DNA of 64,000 nt from Craterostigma plantagineum (GCA_027422505.1 JAPQWV010000123.1:682001-746000); one strand, 5' to 3'. Shown: positions 1 through 11,569, counted from the stretch's first letter. Notes: generated by a model from the letters alone, not told the origin. Program-made: numbers and translations.

Positions 1-214
1 GCTGCAGGATGCTTGTCTTCACACCGAACTTCGACACTACTTTAATTACTTCCTTCATTTTTGGAGAAGCTTTAGTGTTCCACGGATTTGTCTTCCACAA
101 ACACATGCGAGGAACTGTTCGTTCTCCCTTATCCAAAGGCGTTGCAAACCTTTCAGCAACACCAGGCATGCATTCATATGCAAGAACCTTTGCAATAGCA
201 AATTGAACACACAT
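1..214 (-). pseudogene. Ulp1/DUF1985-like transposon ORF fragment, cut by window edge
   Basis: An open frame on the minus strand runs from an ATG at 214 to the window edge without a stop. The peptide contains LAYECMPGVAERF followed by VPRMCLWKTNP and a Lys-rich stretch. This resembles the DUF1985-type segment (aromatic/Ala-Tyr-Glu followed by Pro-Arg-x-x-x-Trp) that precedes Ulp1 protease domains in plant Mutator-like elements. That family match is from memory of the pattern and is uncertain. No protease catalytic residues lie inside the window. It sits just left of a MITE and is on the same strand as the Helitron genes to the right, but nothing links it to them. It could also be an unrelated host-gene exon. 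Confidence 0.35.
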
Positions 215-262
215 ACGTCACTAGTCACTATATCATAAAACAATAAGGACGAAACCTGTACG

Positions 263-596
263 TATTGTTTTTACTACGTTTATTATTGTCCGGATAAGTC
301 AAACGAAATTCAATGTGTTGAGATTTATTTATTTTTTGGTCAGTACGTAATTATATATGCCATGGAGATTCGTGATCATGTATTTGATAATTATGTTGTT
401 TTCGTCTTATATACCTTATATATTAATCTGATATGTTTACATATGATTAGCAAACTTTTTTCGTCCGAAAATTCACATGACAGGTTTACTGTTTACTGTT
501 TCATGCATTGGGGTTTTCAGTAATTTAATTACTGTTGTTAATGATAAAAATTTCGTTTGACTTATCCGGACAATAATAAACGTAGTAAAAACAATA
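263..596. mobile_element. 334-bp MITE with perfect 48-bp terminal inverted repeats
   Basis: Positions 263-310 and 549-596 are exact reverse complements over 48 bp. The outermost bases are TA on both sides, so the element may be a 330-bp body with 46-bp inverted ends flanked by a TA duplication, as in Tc1/mariner-derived MITEs. The interior is AT-rich with no ORF. The ends do not match the Stowaway consensus seen at 5520, so this is a different family. Confidence 0.72.
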
Positions 597-1461
597 TTTC
601 ATATTTATTTATTACTAACAACAACCTTTTGTAGTTAAATTAAGTTATTATCTGTAATAATTAATTAAATTTATAATACCCATTGATTTTGGATGACTGT
701 AATAAAATATCTTGTCCTTTTGAATTACTGTTCATTTAGGGTGTGTGCGTTGTTTGCACGACTGTTAATGTATCAGTAGTTCATTTGAAGCATATGCACT
801 ATTTCCAGGAACGTTCTGAAGCTGTCAATTATTCAAGCATATGTTATAATTTTGACGACCGATAAAGTATTAGTGGTGTAATTCATAGTTTTGTCAATGG
901 TAGCTGAATATCTGTTCCGTGATGTCGGTAACGACGTCGTCTCGAGTGATGCGACCTTCATAGATCTGAAAGAATTTTTGTTCCCTTAAATTTTACTTTT
1001 CCTTTTTTGACTTTGTTGGTAATGTTCCAGTCGTGTTAGTTATAGCTCACTCATAGAAGAAAGTGACGTTTCCAAGAGAATTTTCCAACAATGTAAGTTA
1101 GTAGCCATTCACGTATAAGAAAATTGAAGATTTTTCTCAATTGTTTCTGAAGTTCTGTATACGATATTTACGAAATCGCATTTCTGGCATTAAACTATAT
1201 AGGACTAATACAACTGTTAGGGAAACTTTTATTAGTATTTCAATGCATGTATTCAATCCTTATATTCGAAGAGTCCTTTTTCGTCAACGATCTCCACAGC
1301 TCTCAAAACTCTAGTCAAATAGAATGGAAATTCGAATCTTCCTAACCTGTAAAAATGAAAAATAAGACATCATCAGTTGCTCGATATATCTGAAGTAAAT
1401 GCATGTTAGTCTGATAATTTAGTGGAGGAACCCATGAGCTCTTTTATTAGAAATTTCTCAC
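597..1461. other. AT-rich DNA without recognisable gene
   Basis: No convincing ORF, RNA gene or repeat was seen. On the minus strand this lies downstream of the Helitron helicase stop and would be its 3' flank. A CTRR end with a terminal hairpin was looked for and not found. Confidence 0.5.
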
Positions 1462-2990
1462 CTAATTGTTGTAGACTTCATGGTAAACAATATTAACTAT
1501 TTCGTCGTCTTCGAGTTCACCTTCCTTCAGATTGAGAATCTTTATTCCGGTCTGTGATGTTGCCCGGGACAAAGCAACGTACAGTTGCCCATGCGTAAAT
1601 ACCGGTTTTGGAAGATATACACCAACATTTTTGAAACTCTGTTCCTGGCTTTTGTTGATAGTCATTGCATAGCATAGTCGTATCGGAAACTGTCTGCGTC
1701 GCAACTTAACCGGCAATGTTGACTCTGTTGGTGAAAGAACTATTCTTGGGATAAGTACTTTATTTCCAACATGCGATCCTGTAATAATCTCACATTCAAT
1801 CACTCTACTTCCCATACGCGAAACTGTCATCCTTGTCCCATTGCATAATCCGTCCTTCTGATTTAGATTTCTCAACAGCATTACGGGAACTGCATGTTTG
1901 AGTAAGAGCTTATGATTTGGAAGGCCAGAAAATTCAAGAGTGTTAGGAAATTCAACTGGATACATGTTTTCGATTTCACTTTCATCCCCAGAATTGATTT
2001 TCATGCTATCTGAACTTAAATATTCAGTTGGTTGTCCAGGGGACATTGACAACATCTACCTGTTAATCTCATCAACAGTCTCATTTCTTGGGGTGAGTAT
2101 TGCCCTCTCTCTGAGATATGTATGATCAGTATTCTTCTCTCCAAAATCTGCGTAAACATATTCTGCAATCTGTTGCACCGAATCCGTAGAAGGACGAATA
2201 ATCATATCACTAGGAAGTCTAATTGTTTCTGTACCATTGATTGAAGTTGTCGTTGGATTACCATCTCCAACTTGTAAGATCCATTTTACAAAATCTATTT
2301 CAGACCGATGTACTCTCATATTCTTCTTCAAGCTGTAGAAACGACAATACTTCCATAGGTAGAGCGGTTTATAACAGATTCAACAACGTCTTGCCGTGTA
2401 CCCTTCGGAATAACCGGCAGTATTTGCCTAAAGTCTCCACCAAGAAGGACAGTTTTCCTTCCGAATATCATTCTATCAGCACATGTGTTTTCAACTGACA
2501 TAAGATCCCGCAATGTTCTGTCCAATGATTTGAAAGCAAATTTATGTATCATCGGTGCTTCATCCCAAATGATTAATTCCGAACGACGTAAGAGTTCCGC
2601 TAACGTTGAACCATGACGTATATCACACATGGAGTTTTCACGTAAGGATATTGGCAGCTTAAATCTCAAATAAGCTGTCCTTCCTCCCGGTTGCAATAAC
2701 GAAGCAATCCCTGATGATGCTACTGGAATTACTATCTTGCTTTCTGACCGTAGCTTTTGTATTAGAAAATTGTATAAATAAGTCTTCCTGTTCCCCCTGG
2801 ACCATTGAGGAAAAAAAGTTGACCATCATTTGCATATACGGATTCAATAACAACATCCAATACCGCTTTGTGATCTTCATTCAGCGTAACAATTAGTTCC
2901 TCATTTCCCACTGTGCTTCTTTAAATATTGAAGTTCAATTCTTCCATTAGGAATCTATTTCCAAGATCTCTGAGAACACTGTCAGAGGGT
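1462..2990 (-). pseudogene. Helitron PIF1-like helicase domain, decayed
   Basis: This is the C-terminal SF1 (PIF1/RRM3-type) helicase of a plant Helitron Rep/Hel protein, which unwinds DNA during rolling-circle transposition. On the minus strand the order is: Walker A region (FLNGPGG then TGR) at about 2790-2815, a SELIIWDEAPM Walker B at about 2560-2590, GGDFRQILPVIP at about 2400-2450, and the C-terminal MTINKSQEQSF and HGQLYVALSRATS motifs at 1560-1670. The C-terminus at 1462 looks natural. Damage is visible: a one-base deletion in Walker A (A lost from the GKT codons) shifts the frame, a stop lies at 2328-2330, a further stop precedes 2055, and the canonical NKSQGQS motif reads NKSQEQS. 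The pieces are otherwise collinear with the upstream Rep part at 3004-5517. Confidence 0.85.
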
Positions 2991-3003
2991 ATAACATTGT
3001 AGT

Positions 3004-5517
3004 TCATCGTCTGAAAGCTCCAAAGATGAAAATAAACAAACTCCTTTGTTTCCTCGTAATATCTTCTGACATAGATTGCCAGAAACTATTCCATAGTCGC
3101 AAAGGATACGTTATTTCATAGTATGTCAACAGTGTAGTGAATAAATGCCGCAACTGATATGGAGTCGCCCAGTGAACAGCTTCTTCCATGGCTTGATGCA
3201 ATTCAGAATCTCCTTCCAACAATCCTCTTCTGTAACATGCTTCTTTGAAACTTTGTAATACATTTCCGTCCACAGTTCGTATATCTTCATAGGATGTTGG
3301 TCCTTTCACAAACATAAGCAACATTTTCATGTAGTATACTTCACCAGCAGTTTGATGAATATTCACAATTCTTCCAAGAACAATTCTCTTTTGTGTGGCG
3401 TCCAAGCTTTTACAGAAGTGTTCCATACAAATTTTGACGGAAACTGTATGTAAGTTAGAGCCCGTGCTTCCCTATTACGCGAGTTTGTTGCCATCCATTC
3501 GGTAAACATCGTTTTTTTAATACCATCTCGTCCTAATAAATTCTCCAAATCAGCAACATCATCATAAACAACACTGTTGTCCTTCGAGATGCAGCGGAAG
3601 TCTCAGAGCAGCTGGCGATCTATAATGTATGTCAAAGGAAAATATTCTCCACATAGCTTCGCAAGTAGATAAGTACCTACAGTCAAGATATCTCTTTATT
3701 TCATCACTGTTATGTGCCATTTTTGCAGAGCTATCAACTGCAGCATCTATAGGATTTCTGCTTTGTATGATCATCGTTGCTTTATCGACTCCCTTCGTAA
3801 TATACTTGAAGAGGTATTTGATTGCTTTACTCCTATTGCACCATTCAACGTTTATATGAGCATGATATTTTTTCAGCAGTGGCAGATTATGCGGCACAAC
3901 ATAACTATTATCCATGCGGATTTCTTCTTTGTAGTATAATTCCTATCTATTCTCCTCCGCCGATATGTGACATAACCAGACTCATCGATGGTCGTCGTCT
4001 CACTATACTGTTTAGGGAACTTTTTTGTGCATCTGTGATTTTCCATGCAAGCGTTGTTTGGTCTGTCCAAACCACATGGTCCATGCATCATAAATTGTTT
4101 GACCAAATGATGTCCTTCCTCGTCTACTTCTATATCTGGAATTTCTGCTGATATCTGAATCTACTTCTGAAGGACTTGGATGTCCGTCACGCCCAGCTAG
4201 CCAAGTCAATATATGTGCATGTGGCAGGCCTCTTTTCTGAAATTCTGTTGTATACAACACTACAAAAAAATTAAATAAATAAATTTCTTGTATTGTTAAA
4301 TACTTTTTGTAAAATGTCGTCTTCATCAATGACGTAAAATATCTGGGAGTATCGTGTAGAAATTATACCTGCAACCACGGGGCCAAAGAATATTCCTTTC
4401 CGAATATCAGAAATCAAACTGTCCAGCTTTATTTAAAAACCCGACACTGCAAGTCTGGCCTATCATTAGAGCTATCATTGCCATATTTTTGCAAATGATC
4501 TGTTATTTCATCCCAGTTGGGATTTGCCGTGATAGTAATGAATAGATGTGGATTTCTGTACCACCTGCATAAAGCCAGAGCGTCATGGTAGTTTTCCAAC
4601 ATATATCTGGGAGACCCAGTAAACGAAGACGGTAATATGATCTTGCCAATAGATCTTGCATTTGTCTCTCCTCTGGTTACAGCATCAGCAATGTTACTGT
4701 AAATATCCGCTCTCAATGTCTTCTGATTATTTCTTATCCAACGCAGTCTTTCCTGTTCGATCGCGGTGTAAGCATCGACAACATACTAATGGAGTAGACG
4801 TCCAGATCGTACAATACCTTGTCCTTCCGATAATCTAGTCTGTATTTGATACGCATAGTATTCACGCATAGTTATGAACTCTCTTTTGTTAGGGGTGGGG
4901 ACCTTATCTGAGCAGAGTATCTGATCGTGGAATCCAGACTGTCCAAACGGAAATAATAAAGGATATTGCATTGCCATAAATGAAGGGTGCGATTCACCGA
5001 TTCTCTTTAGCAGACCATTTTTTGCCTGAACTATGATGTCTCTCTCCAATCGCTTCAGGAAGATCTCCAACTATCAATCCAGCAATTTCATCAGTGGAGG
5101 GAAGTTCGTACTGTTTTCCTCTACGCCCTCGTCCAATTAGTAATATTGATAGTTCAACAGTCTCACCAGATTCATATCTGTCTCGTGCCATTCGGAAAAC
5201 TTTTGCCAGCTTATTGTATGTATCCATCATTTGAATGAGTGCTGAAACCACCTATGTATCCAAATTTTCTGAACTTTTTCTGGTCAACGTACCTAAACGG
5301 TTTGAAACTTCATTTGATGTGTCATAGATATAGAGCTGAGCAAATTTTGGAGACTCACCTTCAGCAGGAAGTAATGAACCAATAGTATGACAGTTTTGTA
5401 CGTGTATTCTGTAGACGTACGAACCTGTTCTTGCTTTTACCGTTGAGTCTATTTTTGCACCCATTGATGTGAAGGAAAGGATTGAGTTATAGACTCGTAT
5501 AGATTGCCGAAAAGATA
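3004..5517 (-). pseudogene. Helitron Rep (helitron-like N) region, decayed
   Basis: Minus-strand pieces, in order, match the central part of plant Helitron proteins: SLLPAEGESPKFAQLYIYD (about 5330-5390), RIGESHPSFMAMQYPLLFPFG (about 4930-5010), FITITANPNWDEI of the helitron-like N domain (about 4510-4550), TTEFQKRGLPHAHI carrying the HUH-type HxH (about 4210-4250), KYLFKYITKG (about 3800-3830) and a long linker to 3004. Breaks seen: in-frame TAG at 5252-5254, a frameshift near 5060, a stop at 4786-4788, a one-base loss near 4430 and further shifts near 4000 and 3550. A canonical GT-AG intron lies inside (4260-4368). The gene is interrupted upstream by a Stowaway MITE. It is inactive as it stands. 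Confidence 0.85.
4260..4368 (-). other. 109-bp GT-AG intron in Helitron Rep gene
   Basis: On the minus strand the coding text reads ...GPVVA up to GCAG|GTATAATTTC and resumes at TTTTTTTGTAG|TGTTGTATAC. Removing 4368-4260 joins VVA directly to VLYTTEFQKRG, restoring the Rep family reading. The interior is AT-rich and has stops. Confidence 0.8.
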
Positions 5518-5763
5518 TACTACCTCCGTCCCATTAATTTTATCACATTTTGCCATTTCGGGCGTCCCACTAATTTTATCACATTTCCTTATTTAGTAAA
5601 AAACTATCACAAATAATCAATAAAATAATATTAAATATTCTTAAAAGACGTGTCAAAATACACACTTTATTACCTTTTCATTATACTATATTAATATAAT
5701 AATACCACCTTAATATCCGTGCCCACCAATACATGTGATAAAAATAACGGGACGGAGGTAGTA
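5518..5763. mobile_element. Stowaway MITE inserted in Helitron ORF
   Basis: The 242-bp element 5520-5761 begins CTACCTCCGTCCC and ends with its reverse complement, close to the Stowaway consensus CTCCCTCCGTCCC. TA is duplicated at 5518-5519 and 5762-5763, the expected mariner-type target duplication. A subterminal copy of the same word (GCGTCCCACTAATTTTATC) follows the left end. Deleting the element plus one TA restores the Helitron frame (EQKLSD then ISFRQSIR), so the insertion point is certain. Confidence 0.93.
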
Positions 5764-6345
5764 TCTGACAACTTTTGTTCGAGAGATAACGGAGGACGTT
5801 CAAGTGGAGGTAGTGAAACTCTTCCTTGGCCACAACAGAGCGAAAATACCAAATTGTTGCTACTTGCTCTTGCTTTTGCGGACTCTGATTTCCACATCAA
5901 TGCATGACAGTGAGGACATTGGCTAATGTTCTCTGTGGTAATCACTGTAGAAGTTGAGCTTTTTTTTATTTGACAATGAAGCTCTCCGAGCGACTCCTGA
6001 ATTCGTATCAATCATAACATAATTTTTTAAACTATTCTATGACAAATTCCAAACAAATTCAGTTTCTCAATTACCTTGTAACAAAGTTGGAGATCTTTCT
6101 TCGTTGTATCCAACAGCTTCTGTATTGTCATGTTGCGGCTTCTCTTTGACGCTGATATTAGAAGATTTGCTTATTACATATGTCGATATAATGTTCAAAT
6201 ATATTATCTTCGAGCATACCAGCACATGCATGTAACATAATTGTAGGGCAACTTTGTAGTACCAGTTTTGCGACGATCCGTATAATCATTGACATTATTT
6301 GCCTCAGAGAATAGTCGTTTACTTCTATGCTGCATCTCTGTATTA
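5764..6345 (-). pseudogene. Helitron Rep N-terminal zinc-finger region
   Basis: Minus strand 6011-5764 encodes a CPHCHALMW motif, then SLCCGQGRVSLPPLERPP, which is the usual N-terminal zinc-finger/proline segment of plant Helitron proteins. It continues into the Rep part beyond the MITE. Further upstream, 6345-6230 is another open stretch (MQHRSKRLFSEANN) that could be the N-terminus, separated by a probable intron or by damage. The start codon cannot be fixed. The 5' TC terminus of the Helitron is not visible because an LTR lies at 6476. Confidence 0.65.
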
Positions 6346-6475
6346 TAATCTACAACATCAAATAATAATTGAAGAAACGGATAATTTTCTCAGCAATATA
6401 CTTGTAATTAAGGAAAGATTGCAATACCAAGTTGCAGAGCTGCTCTGGAATTTCCCCGCAATATTGATTGATAAC

Positions 6476-8170
6476 TGTTGACCTTTTTGGTCCATATATG
6501 TTAGAGAGTTTTGATGAACGATGTAATTGTAATGACATTAGGTCTATAAAATAAGCAATTCGATTTGGGACAAATAAAATGTCTAAGTTCATGATAATGT
6601 TCAACCATGTATTGCTAATGAGATGAAAATTGTTAAAGTGTTGAATATTTGAATTGCGTGTGATTTTGTGATGATTTGATGGAACTAGGTGATCGCATGT
6701 TATAGACAGTCCATGAGATAGGATATATCGTTTTGTGCTATATATGGAAATAATGCATGAGATATCCTACTGAGTTATAAAAAGAAAATATGCTGTTTAT
6801 ATATGGAAAGTGATATATCCGTTGATACTTGTTTATTCCTGGACGAAAATCGCTTATGCGATTCTTGCATGTTTTCCACTGTATTTAATGTGCAATATTG
6901 AATTAATATCTTTCCTTGTGCTGATTGGATTATTATATTAAGGAAAGATTTGATTTGATTGACCTTATGGATAAAGTGCTCCTATATGGTTTGTGGTATA
7001 ACGGGTGATATCTCTGAAATAAGGAAAGTTGTGCCATGATGTGATAAATCGATTTAAGTAAGCTCTGATCCGATTTGTGTGCTAAACATGGTAAATATAT
7101 TAATTAAATGCTATGAGCTGTACATGGAAAACGTGCTGATGCCTTGCTATCTTGTGTGCCATACTTGGAAAGTAAATCTAGATTGACTCGTTACTAGGAA
7201 CTGATAGCAGGGAATCACTTATGGGAAGTTCCGATATGGAAAATATATGCGTAGTGGTTGAATATGCTTAAGAACGAAATTGAGCTTTTATATGGAATAT
7301 ACTCATGCTTTAATGTGCTATATGACTGTTGTGATGATTTATTAGAAGCATGATTTATATGGTATGATTGACTCGAAAGCTACATGGAAACTATGCTGGA
7401 TTTGGTGATTATTGTTTGATATAACTTTCCATGTGAAGTGCTATTAGAAAAGGATTATATATGAGCTGCACTTTAGATTTTCGAAGAACACAGAATTTGC
7501 AAATTTAAGCCTACGAGAGATTTTTGAGCAGAGAGATACTAAGAGATTCCTGAGCCATTCACTTGCGATAGCTTTCTGCCTTACTGAGCGTTAACCTGTG
7601 TATCCATCACTGAGCGAGTGATTTATCCGATATTCCATCATCCCCTGCCATATATTCTGTCTTCGGACGTGTTGTCTTCTGACGTGAGCAATACCAAGGA
7701 GGCAAGGTCGACGTTTACGCACACGTGAAGGGAAGGACAAGTCCGGGGGCCCTTCGGTAGCGAGTTGTGTCTGTCGGGATCAAGGAGATTCCGAGGAACG
7801 AAACTCGGCGTGTGGTAACCTAGTAGTGTCTAGTGTTCGACTTATTTCGGTTGTGTATTGCGCTAACCAATCAGTTTTGTATCCAGCTACGGTGCATTAT
7901 AGTGATTGGTTAAACTCTTGGGAAGCAAATCCCAAGGAGATGAGTAAACCCCAGTTGGGGATATAACCTCTATAAAAATCCTGTCTCGCATTTACTTTTC
8001 AGTTATTTCGTTATCACTGTGAGTCAGACCCGAGACACATCCGACGGTACTAGGATATAACAGGCATACTCGTCCCATTAATATTAGGCATATCTAAGTC
8101 ATCACACTAAGGATTTGTGAAAAGAAGCATAAAATTTTATAAGCCTAATTCAGCCCCCCTCTTAGGCACA
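6476..8170 (+). mobile_element. LTR of a plus-strand LTR retrotransposon, remainder lost
   Basis: Starts TGTTGACC at 6476. A related copy starts with the same bases at 57133, which supports this left boundary. Within it, a TATA-like CTATAAAA at about 7971 precedes a transcribed-looking region. The right end near 8170 (...AGGCACA) is followed by a tRNA-Met primer site at 8185. The pyrimidine-rich CCCCCCTCTTAGG next to the primer site is typical of plant Ty1/copia leaders. Only about 70 bp of internal DNA remains before RPA-like coding sequence resumes near 8310. The exact right LTR boundary is uncertain. Confidence 0.55.
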
Positions 8171-8184
8171 TTTATATCTTCAAT

Positions 8185-8196
8185 TGGTATCAGAGC
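8185..8196 (+). promoter_or_regulatory. tRNA-Met primer binding site
   Basis: TGGTATCAGAGC, complementary to the 3' end of plant initiator tRNA-Met, lies 15 bp after the LTR end. It marks the strand and the start of the lost internal region. Confidence 0.8.
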
Positions 8197-8580
8197 GGGT
8201 TACTCAAACGACGGGCCTAACAAGCCTGAGTTAAAGATCTAATACGGAAACTATTCAAAGAAAAACGCAGTAAATAAATACGAATGAATTACTTCACCGG
8301 GTGATAGTTGTTAATATATTATAGTGAACAATACCGCAAAACTCCCAAAGCATTAAAATTGTCACATTTATGAAAATTAGCGATTCCTCAGACTTTCTCA
8401 TCTTGGATGAACATGTGGAGCAAGAAATATAGCTCCAACCACTTCGGCTAATTATATCAGTTATCCTTGCTTCGCATGAAAAATCACGCTCCTAACGAAC
8501 AGAGAAAATTAGTGCAATGGAACGACGTAGGATGCTGTCGTATAAATATATGAACAAACCTGTTTAGGATCCGAACGTAG

Positions 8581-8915
8581 TGTTGGTCCCGATTTTCACC
8601 CAAACGAAGAACTTCGGACGGATTAAACACGCCTAATAGATCGGAATCGAGAATGGGCATGGGGCTTGGTGGTGTTCTTGAGGAGGCTCTCTCACTCTAA
8701 AATATGTTTATTTTATCTACACACACAAGCACTCCTAACTATGTGTTAGGATTTTACTATTTATACCACAAGTTGGTATATAATACTTGGGCCCTTGTGT
8801 AAGCCCATTACGAAATAGCTACGGGCTAGCCCATTACGACCTAGCCCAAATTAACTAAAAGCTAACCTACAAAGATAATATAATGAAATTGAACACTACA
8901 AAATATTTCCTAACA
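8581..8915 (-). repeat. Element A 3' LTR
   Basis: 335 bp, TG...CA ends, direct repeat of 12757-13090. It is the 3' LTR because the polypurine tract abuts its inner edge on the minus strand. Confidence 0.9.
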
Positions 8916-8927
8916 ATCTCCCCCTTA
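8916..8927 (-). promoter_or_regulatory. Element A polypurine tract
   Basis: Minus strand TAAGGGGGAGAT directly next to the LTR, the plus-strand primer for retrotransposon DNA synthesis. A second copy of the AAGGGGGAG core lies inside the element near 9525-9535. Confidence 0.75.
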
Positions 8928-9637
8928 GTGTTCAATCTTCAATTCAGCGCGGGATATCTTTGTTGGGCGTATTGGAGGAATCTCGAGTCGTAACAAACTC
9001 TCCCTACAAGGGATATCTCCTCTTCTTGCGGAGGCATTGATGGCTCGACTAGGACTCACTTGTGAAGATTCTCCAATCTTTTTCTTCTCAACGCCGGATT
9101 CGTCGTCTTCGAATGGAAGTTGTCTGGTTCGGCCACGAAGTTGACTAGTCTGGCTCCAGAAGAAGGTAGGCGTGGCGTGTAAAAAATGTGCCAAGGCTCC
9201 ATTGAAATGTGACTTTCAAGAGTAGGGAGCCTGGTCTCCAGAGTGGTGAGCGCAGTGGTGGCGGAATGTGGTGGGTGAGATGTGCTATGGCTCCGTCGAG
9301 TGTTCCATTATGAACAAATAGCCTGACACATCAGAATATGTGCGGAGGTAGTGGAAGCCTCTGGCGATGCATAAGCGCAGAGGTAGTGGAAGCCTCCGGC
9401 GTGGCGTAGTTTGCGTAGGTGGTGGAGTAGGTGTTGTGAGAGGTGGTATAGGTAGTGTGAGCGGAGGTGGATGATGGTTGCTGCTGATGCTGCTGTACGA
9501 TCTTCAACTCAGTTCTTCTCCTTTACTCCCCCTTGAGATGATCTCCGTCTTTGGGATCGTCACGTCGTCCGTGGGACGAGTCTGCCTCTGGCGTTGATGG
9601 TGGTGATGGTGATGTGGTGTGGCGTTGAGTGAGGCAA

Positions 9638-10063
9638 TCATGTGGGATTCTCAGGAGTAGCATCATTTGCTTCCTCCAAGTTCATTTCGAAACTTGGAAG
9701 AGGCGGAGTAGCATGTGGTGGCGTAGGCGTAGGCGTAGGAGAGGTGTCGGTGATGGGACCTTGTCCTTCATAGATCCTCGTGAACTCGAGTGCGGCATGG
9801 AATGTGTAAGTTCCTCGCTGATTGCTAGGAGTCGGGTCACCATCACGAACGGGGTAACTAACCAGACGGGGGTCACAAAGATACTCCGTCGTCGCGACAT
9901 CGAAACGCGTGTCCGTTGAGCCGCCTGTTTGCACAGGACGGGAAAAGATGGGGTCACTAAGACTTCCCGTTGGCATCATCGATGAGACAGACTCAAACGA
10001 TTGATGGCCTAGGCTCACGGTTGTGGTGACGTTGGCCGTGCTAGGTCTTCCGCTCTTAGTCAT
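9638..10063 (-). pseudogene. Element A ORF remnant, SGRPSTA / proline-rich
   Basis: 141 codons starting MTKSGRPSTANV and ending in a Thr/Pro/Ala-rich tail (TPTPTPPHATPPLP). The DNA at about 10030-10560 aligns with 57530-58050 of element B, including the SGRPSTA peptide, so this is the equivalent post-pol coding segment. A second open piece on the same strand (9194-8925) ends immediately before the polypurine tract. No known enzymatic motif is present. It may be the low-complexity tail of the extra, env-position ORF of this family. The function is unknown. Confidence 0.45.
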
Positions 10064-10948
10064 AGAGACATCACCGAGCGTTCGGGCAAGTTCACGAAGA
10101 ACCTGCGGTGCGTAAAGAGTGTTTGTGTCCTAGAAATTGGAAAATTTCGGTGGGTGAGGACACTAGACTCGACGTGGGTGGAAGAGGTGCAGTGAGAGGC
10201 GGGGCACTGCATGTTCAACATCAACCGTCTCCAAGTGGGGCGGTGATGGCTAACGTGGTTCCTCTTGTGCGAATGAAACAGCTATCTGCGAAAGGATAGC
10301 TGAGTGGTTGGGAGGGGTTAATTACGTGGTTGGACGAGATGCCGCGACTTCTACTCGGGAAATGATCGAGTCGTCTCTTGTACCTATGGGCGAGGTCCGG
10401 GTTGTGGTGAGATATGACAGAGGAGTGCGATCATGTCGTAGTTGGTTCGCAACTCCTGCAAGCGACTTACTTCATCCTCCCGAGGTCGTTGATTGGATCT
10501 TTGCGTGGAGGAGGATGTCGCGCGACCTAGACCTAGATAAGAGGCTAGGGTAGTCTCGTTCCTGGGTTAGGATCAGGGTGGTTTCACCGATCCATGGGAA
10601 CTGTGGTGGTGTGGCGTGATTGCGTTGAATGGCGACCACGAGCGATGTCTACGAGGGTGACCCAAAACAGTTCATCAGACACTTCAGGGACTCGTCTGGT
10701 GGAAGGTGAGGGCGTAGTGAAGAGCATGGTGGCAGAGGACGTCTCCATGTAGACCACCATGATGGAATGGATGGCAGTGGGTGGACGGTGGAGTCTGGAA
10801 CCTGAGATCCACATCGTCTAAGCATCGAGATTGGATGGCGCGCCGACTGATGGTTGGTTGATCTCTTGTCAACCCTTCTTTGTAGGTCCGGGTTCTGCAC
10901 GGATTTGTACAGAAGTCATGATGGTTGCTCGCTTCTCTGACATCCCTT

Positions 10949-11110
10949 CATGCACGTGGAGCAAACCGTGTAACGTGCATGATGGGGTTGGTTGCTCGCA
11001 GTGCATACCGGTCATGAATGTGGAGCAACCCGTGTACCATTCATGCCGGGGAGTGGTTGCTCACGTCGTGTACCAGTCATGTATGTGGAGCAACCCGAGT
11101 ACCATACATG
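10949..11110. repeat. Three 64-65 bp repeats, each with a covarying hairpin
   Basis: Hairpin arms: CATGCACGT/ACGTGCATG at 10949-10981, CATGAATG/CATTCATG at 11013-11045, CATGTATG/CATACATG at 11078-11110. The loops share GTGGAGCAA and CCG(T/A)GTA. Arm sequences differ between units, yet pairing is kept in each. Confidence 0.8.
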
Positions 11111-11569
11111 CTGGGAGTGTAAAATTGGCATTTGGAAATTCGGCTCCGAAAAGTTTGGGGGTGACCTAAACTTTTTCTATAATGTGCCAATACCGTCCTA
11201 GGTCGATCGTTGGGTACGGTGATCGTTGCCGTGTTTTGGATTTGCGTTCAAAATTTCACAAAAACGTCGTCTATACCGTTTTGGCCCAGAAAAATTTATT
11301 TCGGAAAATTTTAAAAGTGTAAAATAGACATAGTCCAATGGGCTTAGAAAAATTTTTCTCTATCTAATGATATTAAAAATTTTCAACCAATTTTTTTTAT
11401 TTTGTTATATATTTTTTTAAACCTTATTTAATCCGAAGGGGGGCCAGAAATTTTTGGTGGTAAAAGACGTTTAAGTGTATTTTTAAAGAGTGATTTTGCA
11501 AGATTCGAAGCCAAAAATCGATTTGGATCAAGTTTAAAGGTCGGGGTGCAAATTTCTCGGGGGGTGCGA

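Noticed and set aside
1..1461. Helitron 3' end of the minus-strand autonomous element
   Set aside because: Looked for the reverse complement of a hairpin plus CTRR left of 1462. ACTAGT-like sites exist (about 218) but none has an adjacent GC hairpin.
6350..6604. Minus-strand 84-codon ORF (similar text at 56935-57204)
   Set aside because: Spans the boundary between Helitron DNA and the LTR at 6476. The similarity to the second ORF is the shared LTR start, not a protein.
9629..9919. Arg-rich plus-strand ORF (WWRRRRRRRRG)
   Set aside because: Antisense to the proline/threonine-rich ORF remnant of element A. Arg codons come from repeated GGCGTAGGCGTAGG.
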